From Leucobacter massiliensis (GTDB lineage: Bacteria; Actinomycetota; Actinomycetes; Actinomycetales; Microbacteriaceae), in assembly GCF_002982315.1 (NCBI RefSeq), contig NZ_MWZD01000022.1:124001-188000 (forward strand): 64,000 nt of DNA, in the 5' to 3' direction. Of the stretch, positions 28,693 through 37,465 are shown piece by piece. Under the pieces are notes generated by a model. The model was not told where the DNA came from. It made no database searches and saw only the letters and a list, made by a program, of their open reading frames with translations. Position numbers and translations under genes: made by a program. Numbering within the stretch: the stretch's first letter is position 1; every line of letters begins with the position of its first letter.

Positions 28693-29070
28693 ATGCCGAA
28701 CGGCAAGGTCAGGTTCTACGACGAGGACCGCGGCTTCGGGTTCATCCAGGGGGATGACGGAGCTCAGGTGTACCTCCACGCCTCGGTGATTCCCGATGGC
28801 GCCGACATCGCGGCCGGCACGCGCCTGGAGTACAGCGTCGCGGACGGCCGCAAGGGTCCGCAGGCGCTCTCGGTCCGGGTGATCGACACGCCGCGGCTGG
28901 CGAAGCGCAACCGCAAGTCGGCCGACGAGATGGCCGTGATCATCGAGGACCTCGTCAAGCTGCTCGACGGGCTCGGGAGCCGGTTGAAGCACGGTCACTA
29001 CCCCGAGCGCTCCCAGTCGCGCAAGGTGGCCACCATGCTGCGCCGGGTCGCGGACGACTTCGATGTCTGA
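28693..29070 (+). CDS. Cold-shock domain protein with C-terminal extension
   Basis: A 125-residue protein. Residues 1-66 are a cold-shock OB fold (NGKVRFYDEDRGFGFIQ with RNP1-like GFGFI, and VYLHASVI as the RNP2 element), binding single-stranded RNA or DNA. Residues 67-125 form a helical extension (KRNRKSADEMAVIIEDLVKL to MLRRVADDFDV) absent from short CspA proteins. ATG 28693 follows GAGGGACGAAG; the longer open frame starts at 28627 without support. Its last eight bases overlap the start of the DUF3027 gene, so the two are translationally coupled. Confidence 0.92.
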   Translation: MPNGKVRFYDEDRGFGFIQGDDGAQVYLHASVIPDGADIAAGTRLEYSVADGRKGPQALSVRVIDTPRLAKRNRKSADEMAVIIEDLVKLLDGLGSRLKHGHYPERSQSRKVATMLRRVADDFDV

Positions 29071-29821
29071 GCGCTCCGGGAGCGCCGAGGCCGCCGAGCT
29101 CGCGGTGACGGACGAGGGGTCGGATCTCTCGGCGGAGGGGGACTCTGCGCCCTCGGGTGCGCCTTCCGCGGACGAGGCGCTCCTCGCCGCGAGGGATCAG
29201 GCACGTTCGGCGCTCGCCGAGATCACCGATCCTCGCACCGTGGGAGCGGACGACGGCCACGAGGTCCACGAGGACCACGTGCTCACCCTGTTCTTCGAGT
29301 GCCGGCTGCCGGGCTACCCGGGGTGGCGCTGGGCCGCCACGCTCGCGCGGGTCGACGAGGGCTCGCCGGTGAATGTGCTCGAGGTCGAGCTGCTGCCCGG
29401 TCCTGGGGCCGTTGTCGCGCCCGAGTGGGTGCCCTGGTCGGTGCGCCTCGCTCAGTATCGCGAGTCGCAGGCGCGGCAGGCCGCAGACGAGGCCGGTGCG
29501 GCGGAGGCGGCCGCAGCTGAGCTGGCCGATGACGGGCTCGACGAGGACGACATCCTGGAGAACGACTTCAGCGACTTCGACGATGAGATCGACGGCGTCG
29601 AGCTCGAGGACGAGCTGGGTGACGCTGAGGGCGGATCGGATGCCGAGGGCGACGAGGACTCCGACCCTGAAGGCGATGACGGTGACGACTCGGAGGATCG
29701 GGCGGACGAGGCCGACGACACCGAGCTCTTCGACGACGAGGACGATGATCCCGACGACGCCGAGGAGGACGACGCCTCCGACGAAGACGCCGAGGAAGCC
29801 CCCGGCGCCGAAGAGGAGTAG
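29063..29821 (+). CDS. DUF3027 protein with a very acidic tail
   Basis: A 252-residue protein. The conserved part (about 38-145) contains HVLTLFFECRLPGYPGWRWA and WVPWSVRLAQYRESQARQA, marks of the DUF3027 family of unknown function that follows cold-shock genes in actinobacteria. Residues 160-252 are almost wholly Asp/Glu (DDDPDDAEEDDASDEDAEEA), which would be disordered and highly negative, perhaps mimicking nucleic acid or binding a basic partner. The start ATG overlaps the cold-shock stop by 8 nt. A terminator follows. Confidence 0.85.
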   Translation: MSERSGSAEAAELAVTDEGSDLSAEGDSAPSGAPSADEALLAARDQARSALAEITDPRTVGADDGHEVHEDHVLTLFFECRLPGYPGWRWAATLARVDEGSPVNVLEVELLPGPGAVVAPEWVPWSVRLAQYRESQARQAADEAGAAEAAAAELADDGLDEDDILENDFSDFDDEIDGVELEDELGDAEGGSDAEGDEDSDPEGDDGDDSEDRADEADDTELFDDEDDDPDDAEEDDASDEDAEEAPGAEEE

Positions 29822-29844
29822 CGGCAGGGACACCCGCCTCAACC

Positions 29845-29879
29845 GAGTGCCCCGCGGTCCCTCCGGCCGCGGGGCACTC
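29845..29879 (+). terminator. Terminator of the cold-shock/DUF3027 operon
   Basis: Perfect 13-bp stem (GAGTGCCCCGCGG / CCGCGGGGCACTC) with a 9-nt loop, 24 nt after the stop codon. Confidence 0.85.
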
Positions 29880-29958
29880 GCGTCTTGTGGCGCCGCACAC
29901 GGAGCGCCTCCGCCGCCAGGCTGCCCGCAGCTGCCGCTCGCTCTCGAGCGCGCCAGAA

Positions 29959-29972
29959 TGACATCGATTGGA
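29959..29972. promoter_or_regulatory. LacI-type operator O1 (distal)
   Basis: TGACATCGATTGGA, centred on ATCGAT, about 100 bp upstream of the catabolic operon start site; likely an auxiliary operator for looping. Confidence 0.6.
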
Positions 29973-30038
29973 AAATGACTCATTCATGGCTCGGGACAGG
30001 CTGCGTCATTCAGTCAAAAGGCTATGAAAAGTCAGCAC

Positions 30039-30067
30039 TTGACAGGCTCTAGCGCGTCGCGGAAGAT
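30039..30067 (+). promoter_or_regulatory. Promoter of the catabolic operon
   Basis: TTGACA (30039-30044), 17-bp spacer, GAAGAT (30062-30067). The -35 is a perfect consensus. The operator O2 lies just after the expected start site. Confidence 0.6.
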
Positions 30068-30081
30068 GGTGAGGGTCAAAA

Positions 30082-30095
30082 TGAAATCGATTGTG
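30082..30095. promoter_or_regulatory. LacI-type operator O2 (proximal)
   Basis: TGAAATCGATTGTG, palindrome core AATCGATT, placed between promoter and ribosome site, where a bound repressor blocks transcription. Confidence 0.75.
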
Positions 30096-30102
30096 AGGAA
30101 CG

Positions 30103-30894
30103 ATGTTGTTATCCGCAACGACGGTGGTCTACCCGCAGGGTGAGCTGCCGGCCGCCGTTCGGGACGTCGCGAGCGCCGGACTCGACGGGATCGAACTGCA
30201 GGGGCACCACGCGCTCTGGCTGCTCGCCGACGAGGCGCGAGAGGACGCCTTCCGGAGCTTGCTCGCGCGCAGCGGACTTCGCGTGAGCGCGGTGATGCTC
30301 GGGTACCTCGACTCCGAGGAGGCGCTGCAGCAGCTGTCGCGGGTCGTCGACCTCGCCGCCCGCCTCGGCGCAGGAACCGTCCCGGTGCTTCCGCCGCGCA
30401 ACGGCACCGCGGACGATGCCGCATTCATCGAACTGCTCGGACGCCTGGCACACCATGCCGAGGGAGCAGGCGTCCGCATCGCCGTCCATCACCACCTCGG
30501 CACCCTCGTCAGCGACGCGGAGGACATCGACCGGCTGCTCGACGCGACGCTCGGGCTGCCGGGCGTCGGACTGCTCCTGGACACGGCTCACCTCGCGCTC
30601 CACGGCCCCGGCCTCGAGGAGCACCTCCGGCGATGGAGCGGCCGGATCCTCCACGCGCACCTCAAAGATCTCGTGGCCGATCACGGCGTCAACGCGGAGC
30701 GCGCCGGCCCGCGCGACGCCCAGCAGCATTTCCGCACGCCGGGGGAGGGGGCGCTGGAGCTGGGCTCCGTGGTGCGCACCCTCGCCATCGAGGAGGCCCG
30801 GCCCTGGCTGAGCCTCGAGATCGAGACCTTTCACCGCCCCCCGCTGGACTCGCTGCTGATCGGCAAAGCCACTATCGAAGGAGCACTGCAATGA
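30103..30894 (+). CDS. Sugar phosphate isomerase/epimerase-like TIM barrel
   Basis: A 263-residue protein of the xylose-isomerase-like TIM barrel (AP endonuclease 2) family. Marks are LDGIELQGHH near the start, RIAVHHHLGTLV, GLLLDTAHLALHG and HAHLKDL, supplying the usual metal-binding Glu/His/Asp residues, and SLEIETF near the end. Family members interconvert keto and aldo sugars, inositols or hydroxypyruvate. First gene of the LacI-controlled operon, start ATG 30103 after GAGGA, and overlapping the next gene by ATGA. The actual substrate is not predictable. Confidence 0.88.
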   Translation: MLLSATTVVYPQGELPAAVRDVASAGLDGIELQGHHALWLLADEAREDAFRSLLARSGLRVSAVMLGYLDSEEALQQLSRVVDLAARLGAGTVPVLPPRNGTADDAAFIELLGRLAHHAEGAGVRIAVHHHLGTLVSDAEDIDRLLDATLGLPGVGLLLDTAHLALHGPGLEEHLRRWSGRILHAHLKDLVADHGVNAERAGPRDAQQHFRTPGEGALELGSVVRTLAIEEARPWLSLEIETFHRPPLDSLLIGKATIEGALQ

Positions 30895-32078
30895 CCGTTC
30901 GCGCCGCACTCGTCGGCCTCGGATTCGCCGCCCAGGAGCTGAAGCTCCCCGGCTACCTCGCCGCTCGCGACCTCGTCGAGATCGTCGCCGTCGCCGACCC
31001 CGATCCGCACGCCCGCGCCGTCATCGCCCAGCAGCTCGGCCTCCCCCCGGAGGCCTGCCATGAAGGGTACGAGGAACTGCTCGCGCGGGCCGACGTCGAC
31101 TACATCGATGTCTCGACGCCCCACCTCACCCATCTGCCGATCCTCGCGCTCGCCGCTGAGCGGGGGGTGTCCGTCATCTGCGACAAGCCCCTCGCGATGT
31201 CCGTCGCGGAGGTCGACGAGATGATCGGCCTGGTCGAACGCTCCGGCATCCGGGCTGGGGTGCACCACAACTACGCGCACTTCCCCTCGCACGCTGAGAT
31301 GCTGCGGCAGATCGGGGCGGGCGCGATCGGGCGCGTCGACACCGTCACGATGAGCGCGCACTCCGTGTACGCCCCCGGGGTGATGCCGGGCGAGGACGGC
31401 TGGCGGGGCGTGGCCCGGCTCGCCGGCGGCGGGATTCTCATGGATTACGGGATCCACCTGCTCTACCTCTCCCTGCGGCTCCTGGGCCCGGGCTTCATCC
31501 CGCGCACGGTGACCGCGCGGGTCGACAAGCGCCGGATCCGCGCGGACGCCGACGTCGAAGACACCGTCACCGTCCACATCGAGGGGGAGCGCGGCGAGAC
31601 CGCTGCGCTCACGCTGACCTGGGGCACGGGCACGAGCGGTCACACCGTCGTCGACGGGGAGACCGGCACTCTCCAGATCCGGTACCCCGACGGCTTCTCC
31701 GCGCAGCACAACGTCGCGCACGAGCTCCAGATCATGCGCGGGCGGCTCGGTGATCCCGAGTCGATCCCGGTCGAGTGGGAGCGGCTGCCGCTCGAGTGGT
31801 ACTACGGTGGCTCAATCCGCTCCTTCGCCGAGTACGTGCGCGGCGGCGAGCCGAGCGGCGTCGCCACCCTCGACGAGGCGCGCGCGACCATCTCGCTCGC
31901 GCTCTCGGCGTACGAGTCCGTCGCACTCGACCGTCCGGTCGAGGTCCCGCTGTCGCCCGCTTCGCCACTGTACAGCCTCGGCGTGACGGGAGTGCACCGG
32001 ATGGAGCTCGCCTCCGACAACGTGATCCGGCGCAGGGGACTGTACCGTCCGGCGAGTGATGAGGGTGCGCATGAGTAA
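30891..32078 (+). CDS. Gfo/Idh/MocA-family NAD(P)-dependent oxidoreductase
   Basis: A 395-residue oxidoreductase: N-terminal Rossmann fold (AALVGLGFAAQELKLPGY, VAVADPDP), the signature DVSTPHLTHLPILALAAERG and CDKPLA with the catalytic-type Lys, then a C-terminal alpha/beta domain. The glycine motif is GLGFAA instead of GxGxxG, a small variation. GGGILMDYGIHLLYL carries the family's D-x-x-x-H pair. Members oxidise or reduce sugars, inositols and related alcohols. Overlaps the isomerase by 4 nt and the ATPase gene by 8 nt, so the operon is tightly coupled. Confidence 0.9.
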   Translation: MTVRAALVGLGFAAQELKLPGYLAARDLVEIVAVADPDPHARAVIAQQLGLPPEACHEGYEELLARADVDYIDVSTPHLTHLPILALAAERGVSVICDKPLAMSVAEVDEMIGLVERSGIRAGVHHNYAHFPSHAEMLRQIGAGAIGRVDTVTMSAHSVYAPGVMPGEDGWRGVARLAGGGILMDYGIHLLYLSLRLLGPGFIPRTVTARVDKRRIRADADVEDTVTVHIEGERGETAALTLTWGTGTSGHTVVDGETGTLQIRYPDGFSAQHNVAHELQIMRGRLGDPESIPVEWERLPLEWYYGGSIRSFAEYVRGGEPSGVATLDEARATISLALSAYESVALDRPVEVPLSPASPLYSLGVTGVHRMELASDNVIRRRGLYRPASDEGAHE

Positions 32079-33165
32079 GGTCACGCTGACAGGGCTGCTG
32101 AAGTCGCCCTCGCCGCAGCAGCACGGCGCGCGAGTCGAGATCACCGGGCTCGCAAAGAGCTATGACGGCCGCTCATGGGCGGTGCAGGACCTGGAACTGA
32201 GCGTGGAGCCCGGCGAGTTCCTCACGATCCTCGGCCCGAGCGGTTCGGGCAAGACCACCGCGCTCATGATGCTGGCAGGCTTCGAGACGCCGAGCCGCGG
32301 GGAGATCCACCTCAACGGCGAGCCCGTCGCGGCGCTCCCCGCGTACAAGCGGAACATCGGCATGGTCTTCCAGAGCTACGCCCTCTTCCCGACGATGAGC
32401 GTCGAGGACAACATTGCCTACCCGCTGAGGATGCGCAAGACGCCCCGTGCCGAGCGTGAACGTCTCGTCGACGCGTCGCTCGAGCTCGTGCAGTTGCAGG
32501 CGCATCGGAAGAAGCGGCCCGGTCAGCTCTCCGGCGGACAGCAGCAACGCGTAGCCCTGGCACGCGCGACGGTCTTCACCCCGGGACTCCTGCTCATGGA
32601 CGAGCCGCTGGGCGCCCTCGACCGCAAGCTGCGCCAGACCATGCAGAACGAGATCGCGAACATCCACCGCTCGCTGGGCGTCAGCGTCGTGTCGGTCACG
32701 CACGACCAGGAAGAGGCGCTCAGCCTGTCCGACCGCGTGCTCATCATGGCGGACGGGAGGATGCAGCAGCTCGGCACGCCTGCCGAGATCTTCGAGCGCC
32801 CCCGCAACGCCTTCGTCGCGGACTTCATGGGGGAGGCAAACGTCATCGACGCCACCGGCGGGCGCCTCGCCGCAGGCTGCATCGACGTGCGCGGCTCGGC
32901 CGAGCTCGGTGGGGCGGCGCTCGTCAGCGTGCGCCCCGAGCTCGTCGCCCTCGCCCCCGCGCCGCTGGATGCCGCTTCGGGCACCGTCACCGCGGTGACG
33001 TACCAGGGCAGCACGGTCCGCTACGAGATCCGCCTGCGGAACGAGGAAACCGTCGTGGCGCGGCTGGCGACCGGGCCGGCGCAGACGCCGCTCGCGCGGG
33101 GCGAGTCGGTGCGGCTCACGGTCGACGCCGGCTCGATCGTGCCGCTGGAGGATGCAGGGCGATGA
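32071..33165 (+). CDS. ABC transporter ATP-binding protein, PotA type
   Basis: A 364-residue ATPase: Walker A GPSGSGKTT, Q-loop VFQSYALFP, signature LSGGQQQRVALARA, Walker B LLLMDEPLGALD and H-loop SVTHDQEEAL, followed by a TOBE domain (ANVIDATGG to VRPELVAL). This is the CUT1/polyamine-type group with regulatory C-terminal domain. Start ATG 32071 with GAGGG 5 nt upstream is preferred over an earlier GTG. It powers the importer made by the two permeases that follow and the binding protein at 36132. Confidence 0.93.
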   Translation: MSKVTLTGLLKSPSPQQHGARVEITGLAKSYDGRSWAVQDLELSVEPGEFLTILGPSGSGKTTALMMLAGFETPSRGEIHLNGEPVAALPAYKRNIGMVFQSYALFPTMSVEDNIAYPLRMRKTPRAERERLVDASLELVQLQAHRKKRPGQLSGGQQQRVALARATVFTPGLLLMDEPLGALDRKLRQTMQNEIANIHRSLGVSVVSVTHDQEEALSLSDRVLIMADGRMQQLGTPAEIFERPRNAFVADFMGEANVIDATGGRLAAGCIDVRGSAELGGAALVSVRPELVALAPAPLDAASGTVTAVTYQGSTVRYEIRLRNEETVVARLATGPAQTPLARGESVRLTVDAGSIVPLEDAGR

Positions 33166-34061
33166 CGGCGACGTTGACCGCCGCGAGCCCGCGGGACGAG
33201 GTGCCGGCCGTCGCCAAGGCGCGCTTCACCGTGCGCCAGTTCGCCGTGCTGCCGATGCTGGTGCTCTACGCCGCCCTGCTCGCGTACCCGATGGGACTCA
33301 TCGCCGTGCGCGCGTTCACCTCATCTGACACGGGGGAGTGGACGCTCGCCAACTTCAGCCGGCTCGTGACCGAGCCGGTCACCGGCATCGTCGTGCTCGA
33401 CACGCTCCGCGTCGCGGGCGTCACCACGCTGTTCTGCCTGGTCCTCGGCTACGTCGTCTCGTACACGATCGCCCGCATGCCTCGCTGGGGGTCCTTCCTC
33501 GAGGGGCTCGTGCTGATCCCGCTGATGACGAGTGTGCTGGTCCGCGCCTTCGTCTGGATCGCGCTGCTGGAGGACCGTGGAGTCGTCAACACCCTGCTGA
33601 TGACGCTGGGCATCACCCAGGAACCGATTCAGCTCGTCTACAACGAAACCGGAGTGCTCATCGGCATGGTCCACGTCATGCTCCCGCTCACGATCATCCC
33701 GATGCTCGCCGTCTTCCGGCAGATCGATCAGCGCCTGCTGCGCGCCTCGGACTCGCTCGGGGCGAGTCCGTGGACGACGTTCTGGCGCGTCTACCTGCCG
33801 CTCAGCCTTCCCGGGGTGATCGCGGGGGGCCTGCTGTGCTTCGTGCTCTCGCTCGGCTTCTACGTGACGCCGGCAATGCTCGGCGGCGGGCAGACGATGC
33901 TGCTGGCCCAGCAGATCGAGGTCCAGGTGCAGCGTCTGCTGCAGCTCAATCAGGCGAGTGCGCTGTCGCTCAGCCTGATCCTGCTCGTGCTGGTCGCGTG
34001 GGCGCTCGTCGCCATCGCGCGGATCGCGCGGCGCGCCACGCGAAAGGGGGAGGAAGCATGA
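33162..34061 (+). CDS. ABC transporter permease, PotB type
   Basis: A 299-residue permease with about six membrane helices. The EAA loop is SDSLGASPWTTFWRVYLPLSLPGVIAG (about residues 198-224), typical for the polyamine/opine/putrescine-type BPD permeases. Starts inside the stop of the ATPase gene (ATGA) and overlaps the second permease. Forms the channel with that second permease. Confidence 0.92.
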   Translation: MTATLTAASPRDEVPAVAKARFTVRQFAVLPMLVLYAALLAYPMGLIAVRAFTSSDTGEWTLANFSRLVTEPVTGIVVLDTLRVAGVTTLFCLVLGYVVSYTIARMPRWGSFLEGLVLIPLMTSVLVRAFVWIALLEDRGVVNTLLMTLGITQEPIQLVYNETGVLIGMVHVMLPLTIIPMLAVFRQIDQRLLRASDSLGASPWTTFWRVYLPLSLPGVIAGGLLCFVLSLGFYVTPAMLGGGQTMLLAQQIEVQVQRLLQLNQASALSLSLILLVLVAWALVAIARIARRATRKGEEA

Positions 34062-34846
34062 TGCGATTCCGGATCGGGGGCGCGGCCGTCACGCTGCTCG
34101 CGCTGCTCACGCTCGTTTACCTGGTCGCGCCGACGATCCTCGTCTTCGGCATGGCCTTCAACTCGGCGCCGGACCTTTCGTTCCCGCCGAGCGGCTTCTC
34201 GATGCAGTGGTTCCAGTCTTACCTCGAGAGCCCGGTGTGGGTCGATGCGACGATCCGGAGCCTCGTCATCGGCGTCGTCTCCTGCGCACTCTCCGTGATG
34301 TTCGGCACGGCGGCCGCTGTCGGCCTCGCACGCACCCGCGGACCGGTGTTCAATGCGATCAGCGCGATCATCGGCCTTCCGCTCGTGGTGCCCGGGATCA
34401 TCATCGGCCTGGCGCTGTTCGATCTGTACTCGCGCATGCATGTCGTCGGGGACCTCACCGCGATCATCCTCGCCCACACGATGCTCGGGGTGCCCTACGT
34501 CTTCGTCAACGTCATGGCGAGCTTCACGCGGTTCGATTTCCGCTTGGAGCAGGCCTCCCTGGGACTCGGCGCGGGGCCGTGGTCCACGTTCCGCCACGTC
34601 ACCTTCCCGGGGATCCTCCCCGGGGTGATCGCGGGATCGTTCTTCGCCTTCATCTCCAGCTGGGACGACCTCGCCGTCACCATGCTCATCGCAGGCAGCA
34701 CGAGCCGTACCCTGCCGGTGGTCATGTTCAGCGGGATCCGCTTCAACGTGGACCCGACGATCGCGGCGGTGGCGGCAATCCTGACGGCAGTCGTGCTCGT
34801 CCTGGCGGCAGCCCGCACGCTCCTCGAGCGTCGGATGCTCCGCTGA
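34058..34846 (+). CDS. ABC transporter permease, PotC type
   Basis: A 262-residue permease with six membrane helices, EAA loop ASLGLGAGPWSTFRHVTFPG (about 168-187) and the family stretch IIGLPLVVPGIIIGLAL. Two adjacent ATGs (34058, 34061) overlap the stop of the first permease. The last gene of the operon before a long-loop hairpin. Confidence 0.92.
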   Translation: MMRFRIGGAAVTLLALLTLVYLVAPTILVFGMAFNSAPDLSFPPSGFSMQWFQSYLESPVWVDATIRSLVIGVVSCALSVMFGTAAAVGLARTRGPVFNAISAIIGLPLVVPGIIIGLALFDLYSRMHVVGDLTAIILAHTMLGVPYVFVNVMASFTRFDFRLEQASLGLGAGPWSTFRHVTFPGILPGVIAGSFFAFISSWDDLAVTMLIAGSTSRTLPVVMFSGIRFNVDPTIAAVAAILTAVVLVLAAARTLLERRMLR

Positions 34847-34853
34847 AACAATC

Positions 34854-34895
34854 TCCTGGCGGGGGCGGGGTCCGTCCAACCCTCTCCCGCCAGGA
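34854..34895. terminator. Hairpin between the operon and the LacI gene
   Basis: 10-bp perfect stem (TCCTGGCGGG / CCCGCCAGGA) with a 22-nt loop, between convergent genes; possibly bidirectional. Confidence 0.6.
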
Positions 34896-34911
34896 ACCTC
34901 CCGAGGGCCGG

Positions 34912-35913
34912 TTACCGGGTGGACTCGCGCTCGCGCAGCATGCCGTGGAGCACACGGCGCCGGGGCCCCTGCGGCTCCCGTCCCTCGATGAGTTCGAGGA
35001 TCGTCGCGCTGGCGATGCGGCCGAGTTCCCTGGTCTGGCCCGAGACCGAGGTCACCGGCGGCTTCGCGACGCGGAACCAGCTCGGGTCCTCCATCGCCGC
35101 GAGGCCGAGATCGTCCGGGATGCTCACCCCGCGGTCGCTGAGGGCACCCATCACGCCGGCCATGAAGCTGTTGCTGGTCACGAGGACCGCCGTCGCCTCC
35201 CCGGATGAGAGCTCGCCGGCGATGCGGGCGCCCTGCTGGTAGCCCCATTCCTCTGAGTAGCTGCCGTGACAGAGCACCACGCTGACCTCGGGGGAGGACT
35301 GCGCGGCGGCCACGGCGCCCCGTCCGCGCAGTCGTGCGGTGCTGAACTCTTCAGGCCCCAGCACCACGTAGATCCGGGTGTACCCCCGGCCGATGAGGTG
35401 CTTCGTGGCGAGGGCAGCGTCGCCTTCGTCGTCCATGCAGATCGAGTAGCGGCTGTCATTCTCGCTCTGACGGATGATCTCGACGACGGGAGGGTGCACC
35501 GCGCCGGAGAAGGCATCGTCAACGCCGCGCGGGGTGCAGGGCGCGTGCAGGATCCCGTCGACCATCTGGCTCTGGAAGGCGAGGGCGTAGCGCCGGTCCA
35601 GTTCGGGGTCGTTCAGCGACTGGCCGATGATGAGCCCGTAGTCGCGCTCGTTGAGCTCCAGTTGGATGCTGGACACGAGAACGTTGAACACCTCCGAGGT
35701 GAGGTCCGGGATCAGGACGCCGATCATGCCCGTGCTCGATCGGCGGAGCGCGCGGGCCTGGAAGTTCTGGACGTAGCCGAGCCGGGATGCCTCCTTGAGG
35801 ACGCGTTCGCGCGTGTCCGGCTTCACCAGGGAGGACTCGTTGAGCGCGCGCGACACGGTCGACGGCGAGAGGCCCAGCTCACGCGCGATCGAGTAGATGG
35901 TGGGTGGCTTCAT
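34912..35913 (-). CDS. LacI-family repressor of the catabolic cluster
   Basis: A 333-residue regulator: N-terminal helix-turn-helix and hinge (TIYSIARELGLSPSTVSRAL), then a periplasmic-binding-protein-like effector domain (GMIGVLIPDLTSEVFNVLVS onward). ATG 35913 follows GGAGCAGGA; the frame extends 50 codons upstream without support. It sits between the transport operon and its binding protein gene, so it is the obvious owner of the six ATCGAT-centred operators found at 29959, 30082, 37307, 37395, 38731 and 38856. Its own upstream region shows no such site. The inducer is unknown. Confidence 0.93.
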   Translation of the reverse strand: MKPPTIYSIARELGLSPSTVSRALNESSLVKPDTRERVLKEASRLGYVQNFQARALRRSSTGMIGVLIPDLTSEVFNVLVSSIQLELNERDYGLIIGQSLNDPELDRRYALAFQSQMVDGILHAPCTPRGVDDAFSGAVHPPVVEIIRQSENDSRYSICMDDEGDAALATKHLIGRGYTRIYVVLGPEEFSTARLRGRGAVAAAQSSPEVSVVLCHGSYSEEWGYQQGARIAGELSSGEATAVLVTSNSFMAGVMGALSDRGVSIPDDLGLAAMEDPSWFRVAKPPVTSVSGQTRELGRIASATILELIEGREPQGPRRRVLHGMLRERESTR

Positions 35914-36068
35914 TCCTGCTCCAATGCTCTGGCACTCGCTGGTTTGCCCACGCGCTGTGATGACGGTGTCGCGCTGGTGCCCGATCTCACTCGGGGTCGC
36001 CGGTCCGCGAATCGCCCGGCGGCGGCGCGCGGCGCCGCGACGCATCGTGGTCATCCTACTCAATGTTC

Positions 36069-36118
36069 GACGCGGAGCGGGGCAGGCGGAACAGCGTCCG
36101 CCTGCCCCGCTCCGCGTC
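36069..36118 (-). terminator. Terminator of the binding-protein gene
   Basis: A long perfect stem of 22 bp (GCGGAGCGGGGCAGGCGGA with its complement, plus flanking GAC/GTC) and a 6-nt loop, 14 bp beyond the stop codon of the minus-strand gene. Confidence 0.85.
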
Positions 36119-36131
36119 GGGCCCCTCGGGC

Positions 36132-37172
36132 TCAGCCGTAGAGGAAGGACTGCCAGGCCTCCATCATGGAGGTGGCGTTCTCCGCGTAGAACTTGGCGTC
36201 GGGCCGGAACTGCACCGACATGGCCTGCTCGCTCGTCGGCAGCGTCTCGACGACGGCGGGATCGAGGCCCTCGAGTGCGCCCTTGTTGGTACCGGCGTAG
36301 TTGATCTCCTCGACGAAGGCCTGTTGCTGTCGCACCTGCGTGGCGAAGCGGATCAGTTCCTTCGCCTGCTCCAGATTCGGTGCGCCCTTGGGGATCGCGA
36401 TCCAGTCGGTCGCGAGTGCCGCCTCGTTGAAGGTGAAGGACCTGCCTGCATAGGCGCCGCCGCTGGGCAGCACGCCCAGGGTCGCCTGCCCGCTCGACAC
36501 GAGCTGCAGGCCCTGGGCGTTCGAGTCGTAGACGATGAAGCTGTCACGGATCTCCGCGAGCTTGTCGAGTGCGCGGTCGACGTCGAGCGGGTAGAGCTCG
36601 TCCTTGTCCACGCCGTCGGCGATCAGCGCGAACTCAAAGAGCTGAGCGTCGGGTCCCCAGGACGGGACGGCCCGCTTGCCGGGGAACTTCTCGAGGTCCC
36701 AGAAGTCCTCCCAGGACTGCGGTGCCGAGTCGCCCTCCCCGAAGGCGCCCGTGTGCCAGGCCATGACGTTGGAGGAGAAGTCGAGTCCGACCGCGTAGTC
36801 GGTCACCGCTCCCTCGATGAAGTCGTCAGGGTCGACGACGCCCGAGATGTCCTCGAAGAGCCCCTTGCCGGTGCCGAGGCCGAGATCGGTGGTGGATACC
36901 GTGACCGCGTCCCACTGCACGTTGCCGGTGTCGACCTGCGTCTGGAGCGCCGCGATGCCCGTATCGGCATCGGCGACGGCGATCCCCGTCTCCTCGGTGA
37001 AGGGGTCGAAGAACGCGGCGCGCATCGCCTCCGCGTATTTGCCGCCCCAGCTGGCGACGGTGATCGCCTGCGGCGCCCCGTCCGCTGCGTCGCCGGACGA
37101 GCCCGGTGCACTGCAGCCGCTGAGCAGGAGCAGGCCGCCCGCGAAGGCGGCGATGGTCTTGCCGAATCTCAT
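36132..37172 (-). CDS. ABC transporter substrate-binding lipoprotein, polyamine/opine type
   Basis: A 346-residue lipoprotein: lipobox LLSGCSAPG with Cys20, then ITVASWGGKYAEAMRAAFFDPFTEE, typical of the PotD/extracellular binding protein family 1 or 8 group for polyamines, opines or similar. It is the missing partner of the PotABC-like operon at 32071-34846, encoded on the opposite strand beyond the regulator. A strong ribosome site (GAGG) and a promoter with an operator in its spacer precede it. I cannot tell the ligand. Confidence 0.9.
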   Translation of the reverse strand: MRFGKTIAAFAGGLLLLSGCSAPGSSGDAADGAPQAITVASWGGKYAEAMRAAFFDPFTEETGIAVADADTGIAALQTQVDTGNVQWDAVTVSTTDLGLGTGKGLFEDISGVVDPDDFIEGAVTDYAVGLDFSSNVMAWHTGAFGEGDSAPQSWEDFWDLEKFPGKRAVPSWGPDAQLFEFALIADGVDKDELYPLDVDRALDKLAEIRDSFIVYDSNAQGLQLVSSGQATLGVLPSGGAYAGRSFTFNEAALATDWIAIPKGAPNLEQAKELIRFATQVRQQQAFVEEINYAGTNKGALEGLDPAVVETLPTSEQAMSVQFRPDAKFYAENATSMMEAWQSFLYG

Positions 37173-37302
37173 GTTTCAATCCTCTCGTGGTTTCCGCGGA
37201 CGGCGGCGCGCTGCGGTGCGCGTCGTTCCCCGCCCCCGGGGGGTGCGTTCGTGCGGGCGAGCGCTCCGCGCCGTCCCGAGGATATGCCGGCCGCCGTGCT
37301 CA

Positions 37303-37331
37303 ACTATAGAATCGATTGCATTCGCTGTCTA
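37303..37331 (-). promoter_or_regulatory. Promoter of the binding-protein gene
   Basis: On the minus strand, TAGACA (37331-37326), exactly 17 bp, TATAGT (37308-37303). Operator O3 fills the spacer, a classical repression layout. Confidence 0.7.
37307..37320. promoter_or_regulatory. LacI-type operator O3
   Basis: TAGAATCGATTGCA, core AATCGATT, inside the promoter spacer of the binding-protein gene. Confidence 0.75.
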
Positions 37332-37394
37332 GAGGGAGATTGTGCGGAAATCGAGCAAGTAAATGGATCAATCCCGAAAGCGTGGCCTCAAAAG

Positions 37395-37408
37395 ATAGAT
37401 CGATTGCA
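37395..37408. promoter_or_regulatory. LacI-type operator O4
   Basis: ATAGATCGATTGCA, 88 bp from O3; it shares ATCGATTGCA with O3 and may support looping. Confidence 0.6.
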
Positions 37409-37465
37409 TTCCGCACCCGACGGCCTGTGGGCCGTCTCCGAGAGCGCCGCGGCACAGCGGCCCCC

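Larger units (their letters stand above)
37173..37465. other. Regulatory region of the binding-protein gene
   Basis: 293 bp without a gene. It has a clear minus-strand promoter and two LacI-type operators. The stretch 37310-37410 is much richer in A and T than its surroundings. Confidence 0.6.
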
